44,546 nt of DNA from Flavobacteriales bacterium. Its GTDB lineage: Bacteria > Bacteroidota > Bacteroidia > Flavobacteriales > Flavobacteriaceae. The stretch covers positions 1-44,546 of the forward strand of contig JALWFE010000043.1 of NCBI GenBank assembly GCA_027039975.1, read 5' to 3'. Positions 35,268 through 42,010 of this stretch are shown one piece after another (within the stretch, counting starts at the first letter, position 1; the number at the start of each line of letters is the position of its first letter). Under the pieces are notes generated by a model. It searched no databases and was not told where the DNA came from. It saw only the letters and a list, made by a program, of their open reading frames with translations. Position numbers and translations under genes: made by a program.

Positions 35268-36179
35268 TCAAAAAATACTCCAACCTGTTTTTGTTGTCAA
35301 TAGTTCCAAGGCTTTTAAACCTTTAACCGAATTGCCTTTCGGATTGAGAAGCGGGCTCCAAACAGCCACAGCATATTCACCGGGATGTAAGGCGGCAATA
35401 CCACCACCGACACCACTTTTGCCGGGCAAACCTACACGGAATGTAAACTCACCGGCTTCATCATAAAAACCGCAAGTTTGCATAATGGCATTCAATCGTT
35501 TGGTTTGACTTTTGCTTAGAATTTGTTCTCCTGTTCCGGGTAATTTGCCGTGATTGGCATACAATAAGAAAGTACGGGACAATTCTTTTACAGTCATTTC
35601 CACCGAACTGAGTTTAAAATACAAATCCAAAACTTTTTCAGTATCATTTTTGATACGTCCGAACGATTTCATCAGATGTATCAAAGCCCTGTTGCGATGT
35701 CCGGTGGTTTTTTCAGATTGATAGACCTTTTGATTATAAGTTACCGTGTCATTTTGTGCGATTTTTCGGATAAAGTCGAATAAGTCTTTTTCGGGATTGT
35801 CCAATTCGTCTATCAATACATCACAAACAGCCAAAGCACCGGCATTAATCAGTGGATTACGAGGCATACCGTGTTCTTGTTCCAATTGTATCAATGAATT
35901 AAAGGGGTCACCGGACGGCTCTACACCAACGTGGTGAAAGATATTGTCATCCAATAATCGATATGCCAATGTAAAAGCAAAAACTTTGGTGATACTTTGT
36001 AAACTGAATTTATCGTCAATATCTCCAACACCATAGCCTTTGCCGTTTAATTCCGTAAGATAAACGGCAAACTTACCGGGTGAAACTTTGGCTAATTCCG
36101 GTATATAATCCGCTTGCTTTCCTTGACAATCCAAACCATTGATTTCGTCAAATATTTCGTTGAGAATTTTTTGATACAT
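35268..36179 (-). CDS. glsA: Glutaminase (serine-dependent, GlsA type)
   Basis: 303 aa, the normal length for bacterial glutaminase. The beta-lactamase-like SxxK motif is in SLQSITKV (Ser62, Lys65). Other family blocks: EPSGDPFNSL, NPLINAGALAV, YQSEKTTGHRNRAL, ANHGKLPGTGEQIL and PGKSGVGGGIAA. It hydrolyses glutamine to glutamate and ammonia in the cytoplasm. No operon partner; the next upstream gene on the strand is 74 bp away. Confidence 0.96.
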   Translation of the reverse strand: MYQKILNEIFDEINGLDCQGKQADYIPELAKVSPGKFAVYLTELNGKGYGVGDIDDKFSLQSITKVFAFTLAYRLLDDNIFHHVGVEPSGDPFNSLIQLEQEHGMPRNPLINAGALAVCDVLIDELDNPEKDLFDFIRKIAQNDTVTYNQKVYQSEKTTGHRNRALIHLMKSFGRIKNDTEKVLDLYFKLSSVEMTVKELSRTFLLYANHGKLPGTGEQILSKSQTKRLNAIMQTCGFYDEAGEFTFRVGLPGKSGVGGGIAALHPGEYAVAVWSPLLNPKGNSVKGLKALELLTTKTGWSIF

Positions 36180-36253
36180 TTTTACGGATTTTAAAAACTG
36201 AAAAAATAATAAAAATGGTGGTAATATTAACTTGATTAAATCATATAATAAAC

Positions 36254-36649
36254 TTAATAAACCCGTTTTACCTTCCAGCTTTTACCAACCCATAAACCTA
36301 CAATTTCATTCACATCAAAGCCCATTTTTTTGACGCGTTTGACAGCTTTTTTCAATTGTTTGAGTTGCACGGATTTTTTTACGGAATTCCCGGCACAATC
36401 GTAATGTGCCACGATAAAAATATGCTTTGAATGGTGTTTATTGACCGAAATGTCCAGTCTATATCTAATGGCTTCTACCAATGCTTTGTTTTTGTTTTCG
36501 GCTAAAATTTTAACCGGTCCGGCTTCTGTAATTATATCGGGGTAATCAATATCATAATGTTCAATGATCCATTCCAGTACCGGTAGTTGCGTCCGCCCGT
36601 CCATGCAGTTGATGACGCTGGCAAATTTGTCTTTATCTAAGTATTTCAT
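36254..36649 (-). CDS. Miniature beta-carbonic-anhydrase-like protein
   Basis: 131 aa. Zinc-site and catalytic-dyad residues of beta-carbonic anhydrases are in place: Cys15, Asp17 and Arg19 in NCMDGR, and His82 and Cys85 in AHYDCAGN. The protein stops soon after, at a basic C-terminus (WKVKRVY). Classical beta-CAs run 170-220 aa and the small archaeal Cab type is about 165-170 aa, so this is an unusually compact version lacking the usual C-terminal helices. Carbonic anhydrase activity is plausible but unproven; it could be a zinc-binding relative with another function. A minus-strand TAAATTCG (36680-36687) is a likely -7 box. Confidence 0.72.
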   Translation of the reverse strand: MKYLDKDKFASVINCMDGRTQLPVLEWIIEHYDIDYPDIITEAGPVKILAENKNKALVEAIRYRLDISVNKHHSKHIFIVAHYDCAGNSVKKSVQLKQLKKAVKRVKKMGFDVNEIVGLWVGKSWKVKRVY

Positions 36650-36715
36650 CTTTTATATGCGGTTTGAATAATATGATAGCGAATTTAGAAATTTTTTTTT
36701 GAAGAGAGTGTTTTT

Positions 36716-36850
36716 TTTAGTGGAAAGTGCCTAGTGCCTAGTGGAAAGCTGTAAAGTGCGGGAAGATTGTCCGATGTCGGATGTCCGATGTGTTGGTGAT
36801 TTGGTTATTTGATGATGTGGTTAGTGGAAAGTGCGGGGGCATGTCACTGA
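36716..36850. repeat. Composite dispersed repeat, copy 2
   Basis: After a T-run: AGTGGAAAGTGCCTAGTG, a duplicated GCCTAGTGG, GTGCGGGAAG, GTCCGATGTCGGATGT, GATTTGGTTATTTGATGATG, then AGTGGAAAGTGCGGGGG again and GTCACTGAGTGGTGACC. The module order is the same as at 17355-17450. It also contains a CACTGAG motif of the other repeat family. Confidence 0.65.
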
Positions 36851-36880
36851 GTGGTGACCGGGTTTATAAAAAAATTGTTG

Positions 36881-36912
36881 TTTGATACTATAAAAAAAAT
36901 TCTTTACTTTTA
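36881..36912 (+). promoter_or_regulatory. Promoter of the DUF456 gene
   Basis: TTTG (36881-36884), 20-nt spacer and TACTTTTA (36905-36912) fit the Bacteroidota consensus with one mismatch. It lies just after the composite repeat and 26 nt before the ATG at 36938. Confidence 0.5.
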
Positions 36913-36937
36913 TACATTCTTAAAAAACAGCGGATTT

Positions 36938-37444
36938 ATGGATATTTTTTTAATTGTTCTCGGTTTGATTTTGATAATTACCGGCTTTATCGGTTGTATT
37001 GTTCCCGGTTTGCCCGGGCCGGGATTGGCATGGGCAGGACTATTGGTAACCACCCTGTCCAATGTCATACCGGATAATTGGTCGCTGATAGGTGTAGGCT
37101 TTGTTATTGTCTTGGTTATTACGGTTTTAGATTATATTATTCCGGCAATAGGTACTAAAAAATTCGGCGGTAGCAAATATGGTACTTACGGTGCCATTAT
37201 CGGCGTGTTAGCCGGGATTTTTTTTCCTATTCCCGGTGGTATTATCGTTGGGGCATTTCTAGGCGCTTTTATAGGTGAGTTATTAAAAAACAGTGATGTT
37301 GCCCTGTCATTAAAAGCCGCTTTCGGAGCATTTATCGGTTTTTTGGCTTCAACCGGACTGCAATTAATCGTCGTCATCATATTTTTAATACAATATATCA
37401 ATATGATTAAAGGTAATTGGGACCAAATTACACAACTTTTTTAA
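36938..37444 (+). CDS. DUF456 family membrane protein
   Basis: 168 aa from the ATG at 36938. The frame is open upstream but those codons lie within the promoter, so they are excluded. Gly-rich membrane helices with DUF456 blocks: GFIGCIVPGLPGPGLAWAGL, DYIIPAIGTKKFGGSKYG and FFPIPGGIIVGAFLGAFIGE. Function unknown in the family; an inner-membrane protein. The RNA methyltransferase gene begins 3 bp after its stop, so the two are co-transcribed. Confidence 0.9.
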   Translation: MDIFLIVLGLILIITGFIGCIVPGLPGPGLAWAGLLVTTLSNVIPDNWSLIGVGFVIVLVITVLDYIIPAIGTKKFGGSKYGTYGAIIGVLAGIFFPIPGGIIVGAFLGAFIGELLKNSDVALSLKAAFGAFIGFLASTGLQLIVVIIFLIQYINMIKGNWDQITQLF

Positions 37445-37447
37445 TTT

Positions 37448-38605
37448 ATGTCCGGATTGAAACTGACCGCTACCACTTTTTTCGGGCTGGAACACGTCCT
37501 TGCCAAAGAATTGCAACAATTAGGAGCACAAAATGTCCAAACAGGTAACCGTGCCGTTTATTTTGAAGGCGATTTGGGTTTTATGTACAAAGCAAATTAC
37601 AATTTGCATACGGCTTTGCGGATTTTACGCCAATTGAAAAGTTTTCATAAAATTTACAAAGCCACTCAATTATATAACGCCATTGTAAGTATCGATTGGT
37701 CCGAATGGTTTTCGCCACAACAAACTTTCAGGATTGACGTTACAGGACAAAGCAAATTTTTTAAACATACCAAATTTGCCGCTTTAAAAGCCAAAGATGC
37801 TATCGTTGACCAATTCCGTTCTTCGCACCATCAACGCCCGGATATCGATTTAAAGCAACCGGATATCAGGATTGTCTTACATTTCAAAGACCAACATCTC
37901 GATGTACTTTTGGACAGCTCGGGCGAGCCTCTGCACAAACGAGGCTACCGTACGCAAACCAACACAGCACCGCTTAACGAAGTTTTAGCCGCCGGCATTG
38001 TCGCTTTATCCGGTTGGGATGCTCGCAAAAGTTTACTAGACCCTATGTGCGGTTCGGGAACTATCCTGATAGAAGCGGCAATGTGGCAAATGCGTATACC
38101 GGCCGCTATTAACCGCCAAAAATTTGCATTTCAAAATTGGCCGGATTATGACGAAACGCTTTTTAATTTGATAAAGAACAAAAGTATTGATAAAATCAGG
38201 GAATTGCCTACCGGTATAAAACTTATTGGTTATGACAAAGCTTTTTCTGCTATAGAAAAAGCCCGGCAAAACATCAAAAATGCCAATTTGGATGCTTTTA
38301 TCAGCGTCAAACAAGCCGACTTTTTCAAAACCGAATCTGTTGATTCCGGATTGTTTCTGCTATTTAACCCGCCTTATGACGAACGCTTGTCCGTAGACAT
38401 CAAAACTTTTTACAAAAACATAGGCGATACACTGAAACAATCATACACCGGCTCGGAAGCTTGGCTGTTGACCGGTAACCTCCAAACCCTCAAATATGTC
38501 GGCTTACGCCCCTCCAAAAAAATAAAACTGTTTAACGGCAAGCTGGAATCCCGTTTAGTGCAGTATTTGTTGTATGCGGGGAGTAGGAGGGGGAGGTTAG
38601 ATTAA
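37448..38605 (+). CDS. THUMP-domain class I RNA methyltransferase (RlmL-N-terminal/TrmN type)
   Basis: 385 aa. The N-terminal ferredoxin-like/THUMP region (about 1-165; LTATTFFGLEHVLAKELQQLGA and FKHTKFAALKAKDAIVDQFR) leads to the UPF0020 methyltransferase domain. The SAM-binding motif is LLDPMCGSGTILIEAA (about 195-210). The catalytic motif is LFNPPYDERL (about 305), the NPPY type for N2-guanine or N6-adenine. In Bacteroidota this gene usually stands for a 23S rRNA m2G or tRNA m2G methyltransferase; exact target not certain. Confidence 0.92.
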   Translation: MSGLKLTATTFFGLEHVLAKELQQLGAQNVQTGNRAVYFEGDLGFMYKANYNLHTALRILRQLKSFHKIYKATQLYNAIVSIDWSEWFSPQQTFRIDVTGQSKFFKHTKFAALKAKDAIVDQFRSSHHQRPDIDLKQPDIRIVLHFKDQHLDVLLDSSGEPLHKRGYRTQTNTAPLNEVLAAGIVALSGWDARKSLLDPMCGSGTILIEAAMWQMRIPAAINRQKFAFQNWPDYDETLFNLIKNKSIDKIRELPTGIKLIGYDKAFSAIEKARQNIKNANLDAFISVKQADFFKTESVDSGLFLLFNPPYDERLSVDIKTFYKNIGDTLKQSYTGSEAWLLTGNLQTLKYVGLRPSKKIKLFNGKLESRLVQYLLYAGSRRGRLD

Positions 38606-38832
38606 TCATTTCCTTCATAATAATACTATCCTTAGATATCTTTTGCAATTTTTTGCCGGTAGTTTCAGTTGGGTAGTGATACTAACCAACTGGATTATGA
38701 GTCTAACCAACAACTTTTCTTTTTACAAATCAACCACTTCAACCGGGTAGTAACACTAACCACTTGAATTTTTTATTTATCTTCAAACTGTCCTTTCTGT
38801 AGGTTTACACCAAATAAAAAATCATTTGTGCA
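38606..38832 (+). other. Upstream region of the trp leader with palindromic repeats
   Basis: No gene. AGTTGGGTAGT-GAT-ACTAACCAACT (38668-38692) is a 25-bp palindrome with one mismatch. A diverged copy, GGGTAGTAACACTAACC (38745-38761), lies 74 bp further on, and TAACCAAC occurs between them. These could be operator sites of a regulator acting on the trp promoter or relics of a repeat. Confidence 0.4.
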
Positions 38833-38865
38833 TTTGTGGCAATTATTAAGAATTTTATATATTTG
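38833..38865 (+). promoter_or_regulatory. Promoter of the trp leader/trpE transcript
   Basis: TTTG (38833-38836), 21-nt spacer and TATATTTG (38858-38865) match both halves of the Bacteroidota consensus. Transcription is expected to begin near 38872, 13 nt before the leader peptide ATG. Confidence 0.65.
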
Positions 38866-38884
38866 CTTTATAAAACATAAGATA

Positions 38885-38941
38885 ATGAACCTGTTTGTTG
38901 CAAAATTGTGGTGGCGTTTTACCTTTTCCCGGTCAGGATAA
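38885..38941 (+). CDS. trp leader peptide (TrpL-like), 18 residues
   Basis: ATG at 38885, TAA at 38939-38941. The product is MNLFVAKLWWRFTFSRSG with tandem Trp codons TGG-TGG at 38909-38914. It lies between a consensus promoter and trpE. The Trp codons sit upstream of a protector hairpin (38922-38943), an antiterminator and a terminator. This is the expected layout of a ribosome-mediated attenuator that senses charged tRNA-Trp. It is too short for ordinary gene calling. The peptide itself is not expected to have another function. Confidence 0.85.
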   Translation: MNLFVAKLWWRFTFSRSG

Positions 38942-39004
38942 GGAAGCTGCTGTTTTGCATATTTACGTAATTCAAAGAGCTTGCCCGATCCGGCAAGTTT
39001 TTTT
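38922..39004 (+). promoter_or_regulatory. trp transcription attenuator (protector, antiterminator, terminator)
   Basis: Region 1:2 pairs 38922-38929 (CCTTTTCC) with 38936-38943 (GGATAAGG), seven of eight pairs. Region 2:3 pairs GGAAGCT (38942-38948) with AGCTTGCC (38978-38985), seven pairs with one bulge. Region 3:4 pairs CTTGCC (38980-38985) with GGCAAG (38992-38997), followed by seven T (38998-39004). The 2:3 stem excludes both others. A ribosome stalled on the Trp codons (38909-38914) would cover region 1 and free region 2, giving readthrough. A ribosome at the stop codon (38939-38941) would cover region 2, giving termination. Confidence 0.82.
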
Positions 39005-39024
39005 ATAACAAAACTTTCAACTCA

Positions 39025-39064
39025 GGTTACTGAGCTTGTCGAAGTATAACATTTAACTTTCAAC
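39025..39064. repeat. CTGAGC/TGTCGAAGT dispersed repeat before trpE
   Basis: GGTTACTGAGCTTGTCGAAGT (39025-39045) is followed by an AACTTTCAAC-type segment ending five bases before the trpE ATG. The same pair of modules stands before hemW (44161-44220). Confidence 0.65.
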
Positions 39065-39068
39065 TAAT

Positions 39069-40448
39069 ATGAAATATCAAGCCAAAACAATCGAAAAATC
39101 CGCCGACTTAATTACACCCGTAGGTGTTTATTTGCGTATCCGAGACCGGTTTCCGGAAAGTTTATTGCTCGAAAGTTCGGATTACAACAGCGATAAAAAC
39201 AGTTTTACGTTTATTGTAGCAGGCCGTTTGGAACAGTTTACTGTTCAAGGAAAATCGTTGATAATCAACGGTAAAGAAAAGAAAATTACTGATAAAAATA
39301 CGGTTAAAGACAATTTGAAATATTTCATCAAACAAATTGAAGTGTCACAACCCGGCAAAACCAAGCAGTTTAACGGCTTATATGGTTTTACCGGTTTTGA
39401 AGCGGTACAGTATTTTGACGATTTTGATTTTGAAATCAAACCTAAAAAAGATGATATTCCGGAAATGTCTTACGGTTTTTACCGTTTTATTGTAGCAATT
39501 AACCATTTTAACGATGATGTCATTGTGTTGGAAAATATTCCCGAAGGCGACTTGTCACAATTAGACGATTTTACCGGCTTGGTTTTTGCGCAAAAAACGC
39601 CGGAATTTAAATTTAAAGCCGGTCACGATGAGACTTCTTTTATCAGTGATGAGGATTTTCTCGATTTGGTACGAAAAGGCAAAAATTATTGTCAGTTAGG
39701 CGAAGTATTTCAAATTGTATTTTCCAGGCGTTTTCAACAAAGTTTCAAAGGCGATGAATTTAATGTGTATCGTGCCTTACGGTCTATCAATCCGTCGCCT
39801 TATTTGTTTTATTTTGATTACGGTAATTTCAAATTATTCGGTTCGTCGCCCGAAAGCCAGTTGGTTATTGCCCGTGGCGAAGCCAAACTCAATCCCATAG
39901 CCGGTACTTACAAAAAAACCGGTGATTTTGAAACTGATAAATTATTAGCCGAACAACTTCGCCAAGACCCAAAAGAAAATGCCGAACATACTATGTTGGT
40001 CGATTTGGCCCGCAACGATTTAGGACGTTTTTGCACACAAGTGGAAGTCAAAAAATACAAGGAAATACAACATTTCAGTCATGTGATTCATATAGTGTCG
40101 GAAGTAACCGGAAAAGTCCGTTCGCAAGATGATGCCATTGATATTTTCGGAGCAACTTTTCCCGCAGGAACTTTGAGCGGTGCCCCTAAATATCGGGCAT
40201 TAGAACTCATTAATAAAGATGAAGCGCACCAACGTAGTTTTTACGGTGGAACAGTAGGTATTATCAGTTTGACCGGCGATATAAATACGGCAATTACCAT
40301 CCGTTCGATATTGAGTCAAAACGGCAAATTGCATTATCAAGCCGGTGCCGGTGTGGTGGTCGATTCCGTACCGGAAAATGAATTGAAAGAAGTTGATAAT
40401 AAGCTGGGCGCTTTGCGAAAAGCCATTTCTTTTGCAGAAAAATTTTAG
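39069..40448 (+). CDS. trpE: Anthranilate synthase component I
   Basis: 459 aa. The N-terminal part has ITPVGVYLRIRDRFPESLLLESSD, with the LLES motif used for tryptophan feedback binding. The chorismate-binding C-terminal domain has GEVFQIVFSRRF, FGSSPESQLV, NPIAGTYKKTGD, HTMLVDLARNDLGRFC, FPAGTLSGAPKYRALE and FYGGTVGIISLTGD. PIAGT, the LLES motif and the Trp attenuator upstream favour TrpE over PabB. With TrpG it makes anthranilate from chorismate and glutamine. The amidotransferase gene follows after 263 bp of repetitive DNA. The other trp genes are not in the window. Confidence 0.94.
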   Translation: MKYQAKTIEKSADLITPVGVYLRIRDRFPESLLLESSDYNSDKNSFTFIVAGRLEQFTVQGKSLIINGKEKKITDKNTVKDNLKYFIKQIEVSQPGKTKQFNGLYGFTGFEAVQYFDDFDFEIKPKKDDIPEMSYGFYRFIVAINHFNDDVIVLENIPEGDLSQLDDFTGLVFAQKTPEFKFKAGHDETSFISDEDFLDLVRKGKNYCQLGEVFQIVFSRRFQQSFKGDEFNVYRALRSINPSPYLFYFDYGNFKLFGSSPESQLVIARGEAKLNPIAGTYKKTGDFETDKLLAEQLRQDPKENAEHTMLVDLARNDLGRFCTQVEVKKYKEIQHFSHVIHIVSEVTGKVRSQDDAIDIFGATFPAGTLSGAPKYRALELINKDEAHQRSFYGGTVGIISLTGDINTAITIRSILSQNGKLHYQAGAGVVVDSVPENELKEVDNKLGALRKAISFAEKF

Positions 40449-40455
40449 TAATTAT

Positions 40456-40478
40456 GTAGAGACGCACGACCATGTGTT
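40456..40478. repeat. GTAGAGACG-type repeat, degenerate copy
   Basis: GTAGAGACGCACGACCATG then TGTTT. The left half matches the element at 44084 and the right half is a decayed complement (CATGTGT for CGTGCGT). It lies 8 bp after the trpE stop. Confidence 0.5.
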
Positions 40479-40547
40479 TGAATTGAGAATTGAAAATGGC
40501 GCTTCGATACAATTTTGCTCATTCTTTGCAAAATCACTCAGCGACCT

Positions 40548-40691
40548 TTCCTCAATTCCTCAATTTAAAAGCAGGATTATAGTATGAAGTAATAAACAAT
40601 CATAAAAACTCAAAGTATTCTCTGAAGCACAACAATTCCTCATTTCCTCAAATTTGAAGTAGTATTTATCTGTGAAGCAATAAGTAATCAT
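40548..40691. repeat. Diverged 56-bp direct repeat between trpE and trpG
   Basis: Unit 40548-40603 and unit 40636-40691 align without gaps over 56 bases, about 42 identical by hand count, 88 bp apart. Both begin TTCCTCA and end AATCAT. The second ends 20 bp before the trpG ATG. No gene is visible in 40449-40711. Confidence 0.6.
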
Positions 40692-40711
40692 CAAAAAAAA
40701 CAAAATAATCT

Positions 40712-41305
40712 ATGAATCAAAAAAAAATCCTCATAATAGACAATTACGATTCTTTTACCTATAACTTAGTGCAATACGTCAAAGAACTGACTGATGCACA
40801 AGTAGATGTTTTTCGCAATGATACTATCGGTTTGGAAGAAATTGAAGCTTATGATACTGTTATTTTTTCTCCGGGTCCCGGAGTACCACAAGATGCCGGT
40901 ATTATGATTGATGCCATCAAACGTTATGCACCGCATAAAAAAATGTTAGGAGTTTGTCTTGGGCATCAAGCCATCGGGGTAGCATTCGGTTCGAAATTAA
41001 GCAATCTTAAAAAAGTGTATCACGGCATACAAACACCGGTAAAAATTGTGGATAAGAAAGACCCTGTTTTTAAGGATGTAGCGAACGAAACAGAAGTAGG
41101 GCGTTATCATTCGTGGGTGATTGATCCGGGAACATTAAGTGGTGAATTACAAGTCACGGCAGTATCGCAAGACGGACAGATAATGGCAGTTAAACATAAA
41201 AAATATCCGGTTTGGGGATTGCAATTTCATCCCGAAAGTATTATGACTAACGAAGGCAAAAAGATGATACGCAATTTTTTGGAAATCGACAGGAGAGAGT
41301 ATTAA
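40712..41305 (+). CDS. trpG: Anthranilate/aminodeoxychorismate synthase glutamine amidotransferase
   Basis: 197 aa, full length. Class I glutamine amidotransferase with nucleophile Cys82 in MLGVCLGHQAIG and the His173/Glu175 pair in FHPESIM. The N-terminus has IIDNYDSFTYNLVQY and the oxyanion region is FSPGPGVPQDAG. It supplies ammonia to TrpE; in many bacteria one such subunit also serves PabB. Same strand as trpE and probably dependent on the same attenuated transcript, though the 263-bp gap could hold a second promoter. The next gene (MarC family) is on the other strand, so the tryptophan gene group ends here. Confidence 0.95.
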   Translation: MNQKKILIIDNYDSFTYNLVQYVKELTDAQVDVFRNDTIGLEEIEAYDTVIFSPGPGVPQDAGIMIDAIKRYAPHKKMLGVCLGHQAIGVAFGSKLSNLKKVYHGIQTPVKIVDKKDPVFKDVANETEVGRYHSWVIDPGTLSGELQVTAVSQDGQIMAVKHKKYPVWGLQFHPESIMTNEGKKMIRNFLEIDRREY

Positions 41306-41328
41306 AAAGAGCGTATTTTTTAAAAGAA

Positions 41329-41913
41329 TTACAACAGTTCTTTGATATTTGTTACAAACAATTTAACCGAAATAGCCAAAAGAATAATACCAAAAACTTT
41401 ACGAATCACTCCAATACCTGCTTTACCGATAATTCTTTCAATACGAGCTGATGATTTTAATACACCGTAAACAAAAATCATATTCAAGATAATTGCTATC
41501 AATATGTTAATCGTATGAAATTCAGCTCTTAACGACAATATTGATGTCAAGCTACCGGCGCCTGCTATCAAGGGAAATGCCAAGGGTACCACAGAAGCAG
41601 ATTCCGGTTCGTCGTCCTTGAATAAGGTAATCCCCAAAATCATTTCAATTGCTAAGAAAAACAACACAAAAGATCCGGCAACGGCAAAAGATCCGACATC
41701 AATACCGACCAAATTCAATATCTCTTTACCGAGATACAAAAATACAATCATAATCACCGCCGAGACTATCGATGCCTTTTCCGATTGAATATGGCCTACT
41801 TTACGACGTAAGTCGATAACGATGGGAATACTACCCAAAATATCTATAACTGCAAACAAAACCATGGTTGCCGTTATTATTTCGTTAAAACTCAAATGTA
41901 AATTCATTGTCAT
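41329..41913 (-). CDS. MarC family integral membrane protein
   Basis: 194 aa with about six membrane helices. MarC/UPF0056 blocks: TMVLFAVIDILGSIPIVIDL near the start, SFVLFFLAIEMILGITLF, and PLAFPLIAGAGSLTSILSL in the middle. The family's function is unknown; the old link to antibiotic resistance has not held up. Start at 41913, with an alternative ATG at 41907. A minus-strand TACTTTTG (41931-41938) is a good -7 box 17 nt upstream, so it has its own promoter apart from ssb-gldE. Confidence 0.9.
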   Translation of the reverse strand: MTMNLHLSFNEIITATMVLFAVIDILGSIPIVIDLRRKVGHIQSEKASIVSAVIMIVFLYLGKEILNLVGIDVGSFAVAGSFVLFFLAIEMILGITLFKDDEPESASVVPLAFPLIAGAGSLTSILSLRAEFHTINILIAIILNMIFVYGVLKSSARIERIIGKAGIGVIRKVFGIILLAISVKLFVTNIKELL

Positions 41914-42010
41914 ATTGATTTTTTAGCCGGCAAAAGTACGATATTTTTAACAAATCATAATTTTTTACGGAAAATTTTTGCTAACCTATCGACTTGATAC
42001 AAGATACTTG

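Noticed and set aside
38820-38870. Sigma-54 promoter upstream of trp
   Set aside because: GTGGCAA followed by TTTGC does not have the required -24/-12 spacing; the TTTG/TATATTTG promoter explains the region.
39069-40448. Assignment as PabB (aminodeoxychorismate synthase)
   Set aside because: The LLES feedback motif, PIAGT motif and Trp-codon attenuator upstream all favour TrpE.
40548-40691. CRISPR-like array
   Set aside because: Only two diverged 56-bp units are present, with no regular spacers and no cas genes in the window.
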